Shown in pieces: positions 24,801-30,800 of a DNA stretch of 64,000 nucleotides (the stretch's first letter is position 1; each line of letters begins with the position of its first letter). Under the pieces are notes generated by a model. It had not been told where the DNA came from. It made no database searches and saw only the letters and a list, made by a program, of their open reading frames with translations. The position numbers and the translations under genes were made by a program. Location: contig OX424560.1 in the NCBI GenBank assembly GCA_949152475.1, positions 39,439,719-39,503,718 on the forward strand, in the 5' to 3' direction. The stretch is from Terebella lapidaria (Eukaryota; Annelida; Polychaeta; Terebellida; Terebellidae).

Positions 24801-27800
24801 CCGCAGTCGGGAATGGAATTCGTCATTGCCAAACTCACTGTTCTATGATTGTGTATTCGTCATATCGTGATGGGTGAGTAGAGTTCAGTAACTGTTAGCT
24901 GAAGTGGATATTAGCATACATGAAAGATTTATGTACTAACTTGGTTTTCAACGTAGAAGTGATATTGGAAGCCATGCTTGAACTTCCCCTCGATGATTCG
25001 GGAACATTTCGGCATTGCAGCTGCAACGATGTAATATACATATGAACATAAATTCCTAGAACACAGGTTTCAATGTCAATGTTCTCATTGTATCTGGATC
25101 GGTATATTATGATATCCCCAAAATCACAAATTTTTATCGATGTTTAGGAATCGATTTCCATTGATATTTCTATACACTTCATTCGACTGGTTGGCCTACC
25201 CTGAGTGTCGCCAAACTGTTTGCTTGGGATGTCCGCCAACACATCTCCTCTATCGACAGCTTCTTCAAGGTCAACAATAGGTCGCTCCACGTCCTTGTAT
25301 GTCACACGCACCTGTCCGACTGCGCGGTACGCGATGCTCAGGTCCTCTGTATCGTAAATAATGCCAAGGTATGATTAACGATGCTTTTCATGATAAATAA
25401 TATATCATAGAGCTATTTATCTTTGTGTCACACAGAAAACGGAAGTACCAGCTAATATTACAGCCACGGGTTGTCCATTATACTCAATCTGGTCGACGGC
25501 CAGAACCTGCAAATACATTGTTTGGTAGTGTGCACATTTTCAAAATGTTTCAACGACTTCCAATTACAAGACTGTATAATGAAAGAGATTCATGTGAAGA
25601 GGAAGTTCTCCCCAGTCCGCTCACCTTCACTGGATTCAGGTCGTTTTTGCCGGGGATATCCGCAGCCGTGACAACATCCACCACTCCCGGTACAGACTGT
25701 AACAAGTGTTTCCATCGTTACAGTGAAAAAACTTTCAACTTCTGTCAGTTTGTTATTATAATCACATCAGTGATCAAAATTTAAATAATTTCATATTTAG
25801 TTCATTTCCTATTGCCATAACTACAAGTGTATTTGTCAAATGTATTTGTCAAGTGTATTTGTCAAATGGAAAGATTCACTACCAGCGCCGCGGATGTGTC
25901 AATGTTTTCAATCTTGCCCTTGCCGATGGTGCTGAGGACTATGAGAGCCGAGAGTTCATTGTCCAGCACTGGGATATCGTCCAGGAACACTGCTTCACCA
26001 GAAGTCTGCACAGAAACATTAAAATTCACTGTGCATTCAATTATTGGTAATGTGCAATCGTACACAGCCCTGTACAAACCTGCAGAGTGGCGGAGAGTTT
26101 CGGCATGGGTTGTGTGATGGGATACTGTTCGGGAAACGTCTCGTAATCTTGCTTGCTGGACACAGGGGGGCGCTGCAGTCGAGCCGGTGGTGTGACACGG
26201 CCATTGGAGCTAAACTCACACAGGAACTGAAAGTAGGATTAAACCAATACAATCTTAGGTTTAAACACCACATAATTTTGTGCAATATTTTTAACTGCCT
26301 TAAGAAACAAATCTTATGAAGTTATCACCACAATTATCAATGTATTCAATAACAGCTTCACTGTAACTAATCCTCATGATCAGGAATATTACTGCGAATA
26401 AGTCACATGTGTCCAGTTTGATTCAGAAAGTCTCTAACCTTGAAGAGAATATTCTGGGCCAAGTGTGTCCGATACTCTACTGTAGAGAGACCCACGGCTG
26501 CCACGGATATGTCCTTGCTCAGCATCAATAGACACTCTGCCAACAGATGGGAACGTTCAGAATATTGCACAATGTAGCATCACTCTGCAATTTATGGGTA
26601 GAGAGATCTAACTTGTGTCAAATTGGTCACTCCTTTCATTATAAATAGTTATTTCATTAGGTCTCAAACCTTGGGGTGGTCTCCCATGAGAGGTGGTCTT
26701 ACAGTATACACACCTGACTTGACCTGGTCACTGGCCAGAGACTTCCCTTGCAGGTAGTTCTCAACCGTCACTGCATGAAACTCCTAAGCATGACAACAGC
26801 AAGATTCACTTCGTCAAGACCAGTGTTAGGTGATATTCACCAAGTCCGATAATAATATAGTATGATATAAAACTCCAATCGATATCTGAGCCAGACCATG
26901 AATACCAATTGAATACTTAATGCTAATGAGACAGCATACCTTGTCCATTGAAAGTCCTTCATACACCAGAGACGCATCCTTGACAATAGAGTTTTTGATG
27001 TCAGAGAAACTGATTCTAAAGGCAGCAGTGATGTAGCCGTGAGCACTCTGAAATAGACATGAAACATATGGTATATGTATGTTACATGAAATGCTGTGTA
27101 ATTATATAAATACTTGTATATACATGTACTTGTGGTGAAACATGTGGTTTAAAACCACCCAGATATGCTGAGAATATGCTGCACAAAGGTTTACTCCATG
27201 TACGTTCTCAAAAAAAGGTGACAAAGCATATTTACTCGTGCTTTGACATGAATATCATTGAGATGATATGGTTTTGAAACTTAAACTGGTTTCTTCTGAC
27301 AGATATAAGTGGAACTCTACCTGTCGCCTGAGCATGGTCTTATAGACGGCGAAGGTCTCATGATCGCCGAGGGCCGGCAGCCGGACAGAAAGTATCACCT
27401 TGTCGCTCATCTCCTCCTTCATCAGAGCCTGGGGGGTGATGCACCGCTCGTCACCTTGGCAACCTGCTCATGAGGGGGGTATACTGATACACTCTATAGG
27501 TGGACGTACATCATCATTTGTATTTCTTATTACTACTGGTAATAGAAAATACATTGGCAAGCAGTTGAAGAATTTGACAGGCTGTCATACCAATGACGAT
27601 TTTCGCTTTGAGGGCCTCCAGTGGAGGCAACATATCTGCCAAGAATTCCGAGTGAGTGTGTTTTAGCATCAGATTACCAGCCCAAGTGCCCGACTGTTAG
27701 TAACAAATGTCAACATAATATTGGTTAAGTCATTCACAGATAGAATCTATTGTGTGCATGTATAGACGAAAAATAAATATGCATTTTGGGATCAAATCAT

Positions 27801-30800
27801 ATGCATCTCCAACTCTCCATGTCATTTTGTACACAGGGTGGTAGATCTATTGTATCTGTAGGGAGTAAATCATATCATACACACATTTCTGACAGCTTTG
27901 TGCCCGATGAGGTCGATGTGGTCCGACAGTTTCTCCAGGTAGTTGAAGCCATCCTTCCCCTGGTACTTGCTGAACACCTCCTGGAGGTCGCTCAAGGTCA
28001 AACTTGACCCGACATCTAGAGTATCGGCCGCCATCTCGACCTTGTACAGGTCCGGGATTTCCCGGATGTCGAAGTACATGTCATACCGGTCCTTCTTGTA
28101 CACACCTGCAAACATAATGACGAACATGTAGTGACAATAACTGCCAGAAAGGGTTCTATCTTCAATGATTAATCTATACATCCGTGTATATTCATGTAGA
28201 TTTAAACTTAAATTCTAGCACCCGAGGTCATCTGAAGTCAGGTTCAAAGTCACCATAAGATGGAATAAGGCTTCATAGAGATAGAGTTCTTCATATATTA
28301 AGACAGGTCACATACAAGGGGACCTTTGTACAAGAAAAATACTTTACTGTGGGTCAAGGAATTTGAATGTGGGTCATATTTTATTAGGGGGACCATTATA
28401 CTCAATAGATCCAGCATCCATACCTGAAGCAGTGTTACCAAACACAAGCCTGTTACGTTTTCCCGCGTTCTCCTTCAGCAGTGAGTACAACTCGTCAAGT
28501 GTTTGTGGACGTTGCCAGTTCTTGAATATCACTGGCGTGTTCACTGGGGTGTTCTTGTGCTTGCAGTTCTGTTTACTGACACAGGTCAGATTCTGCAAAT
28601 CCTGCGAACAGAAAAATACAAGTCAAAGATCCCTGAATATGTTTTATGAGAGTTACATAATCTTTTTCTTTTTGTGTAATCATATATTTGTAATCAGAGA
28701 TGATCTGAGTCATGCGGGGATATTTAAATACATCAGTGTCATATTAGAACTTGAATAATTTCAAAACTGCAACAACTGATCATTTATTACCAGCAGGGTA
28801 TTCTATTTTTCACAATAATCCCAAGGTTGACAGCTGGTCGAACAATATTGTTCTAGTAAGATGTAAAAATTACCTTCACAGAGTCCAGTCTTTAAAAGCC
28901 ATTGTAGCTTTCGACCTCCATAGAGGCCTTCGTCAGCAAATGTGAATGTCTAGTGCTCAGACCTGTCACATGACCCGAAGTCACGTGACAGAAGGTGGTT
29001 GTAGATGGCGGGAAGCTCGTATCCTCCGTCTCGGTTGAGGGTGGGTCCATAGCGGCGAATCTGGATTGCCTCCTTGACCTTGCGTTTGTACCACGTGCTT
29101 TCCCTTTCCAGAATTTTTACATCCTTGATATTGATAGAATGTCCGGTGTTGTTGCAGTGTTCGTGTACTGCTGAGTTCGCATCCTTCCCCTTCCAACACC
29201 ATCTACAACCACCTTCTGTCACGTGACTTCGGGTCATGTGACAGGTCTGAGCACTAGACATTCACATTTGCTGACGAAGGCCTCTATGGAGGTCGAAAGC
29301 TACAATGGCTTTTAAAGACTGGACTCTGTGAAGGTAATTTTTACATCTTAATATGTCATACCCAGAGTCGGATATTAGCATTCATAGTGTAATATTGTTC
29401 TACCTCAATGTCTATTAGCTGAGCGTTTTTTCCGTCCTTGCTGAATGAGGTCAGTGCATCAACAATGGACCTGTATCCAGTACAGCGACACAGGTTACTG
29501 TCGATGGACTTCAGCACCTCGTCAACTGATGGCGCTGGGTTCTCCTTCAGTAGCCTACAGCCGAATGAACCACGTGTCAAGGAATTCTGATGGTTACATG
29601 CACATTTTCTGTCATGGCATAGTCATAGTAATTAGCACAAAGGATTTCAAAATTTCACATGCATAATATGATGGTATAAATCACAGTATATGACATGATA
29701 TACACATGTAGTACCGGTATACCTTTCGAAAAGTCCAAATAATAATACCCCCCCCCCCCCCATCCTACTTACCCATACATGGACATGACAAAGCCTGGTG
29801 TGCAGTAGCCACACTGTGTGGCGCTGTGGTCAGCCATACGCTGCTGTATCGGGTGGAATCCAGTCTGCTTTCTGCCGAGACCCTCCGTCGTCGTGATTTT
29901 CCATCCTCGAGCGATGTAGACAGGACACAGGCACTGAAATGTTGGGGACATGTACGATAGTCTACATAGAGCATATGTCAGATATTTTTTCATGGGTCAA
30001 CTGCAATGGTCTGGAAAAGGCATATTTTGTTTATCCTGTGTTTCACGACCAACACCCCCCCCCCCCCCCCCCATCCCGCCCCAAAAATTGTCATGAAAGG
30101 GCTTTCATTGAAGGTTCATTTACTAAGATGCTTTAGAGATGAAGAAAAGTTGTGTGTCATGAGCTACACAAGTCTTGAACAAAGTATCCGCTGTATTTCG
30201 TTTTTTAGAACCACAATGAAATGAACATACTGAAGGAGTTTCATAACTTGCCCTGGAAAAACAGAGGGTAATCACTGCAAAGCCCCAAGTGGATGCTTAC
30301 AGAGTTGATGGCCCTGGTTCGCTCCGTGTTGGTCACATGATCCATGTACTGAACCGTGACGATACAGACGCCACAGCCGCCTTCCCGACACATGACCTTT
30401 GTGCCTTTGAGTTGCGCCACCTGGCGAATGTAATCGGAAAGTCGCGTCGCTGGGTGCACATTGTTCGGCACTGAAAATGGAGAGTGGGACGAGATGAATC
30501 TGAGAATTGCTGTAACATCATGCCTTTTATTATAATAAATACATACCTGTATATTATTAGGGCATTTCGGCACGAAATGTCCTTATGGTTTTGTCAGATT
30601 TTTTTTTTTTTTTTCACTTTTCGGTTTCCGGACGATAACTTGAGAACGCCTTGACGAATCTTCGAGAAATTTTCACCAGTTATCAGTGATATCACATACA
30701 TTACATAGATGAACCCTATTGTTTTGGAGCCGGCTCCGAGGTCCGGTTAGTCCGTGAGGATGAATTTTGTGTCAAATGGTTCCCAGATGATAACTCAAAA

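Larger units (their letters stand above)
28858..29349 (-). mobile_element. Penelope-like element fragment with inverted ends
   Basis: 492 bp with 151-bp terminal inverted repeats (28858-29008 and 29199-29349). Between and partly across them, the minus strand encodes HCNNTGHSINIKDVKIL..LNRDGGYELPAIYNHLL, the C-terminal part of the GIY-YIG endonuclease module typical of Penelope-like retroelements. Each repeat contains a hammerhead-like core. It lies in the oxidase intron between exons 4 and 5. RT is absent. Confidence 0.75.

Noticed and set aside
28909..29298. CRISPR-like or riboswitch interpretation of the inverted repeats
   Set aside because: The genome is eukaryotic, and the GIY-YIG remnant plus hammerhead cores fit a Penelope-like element better.
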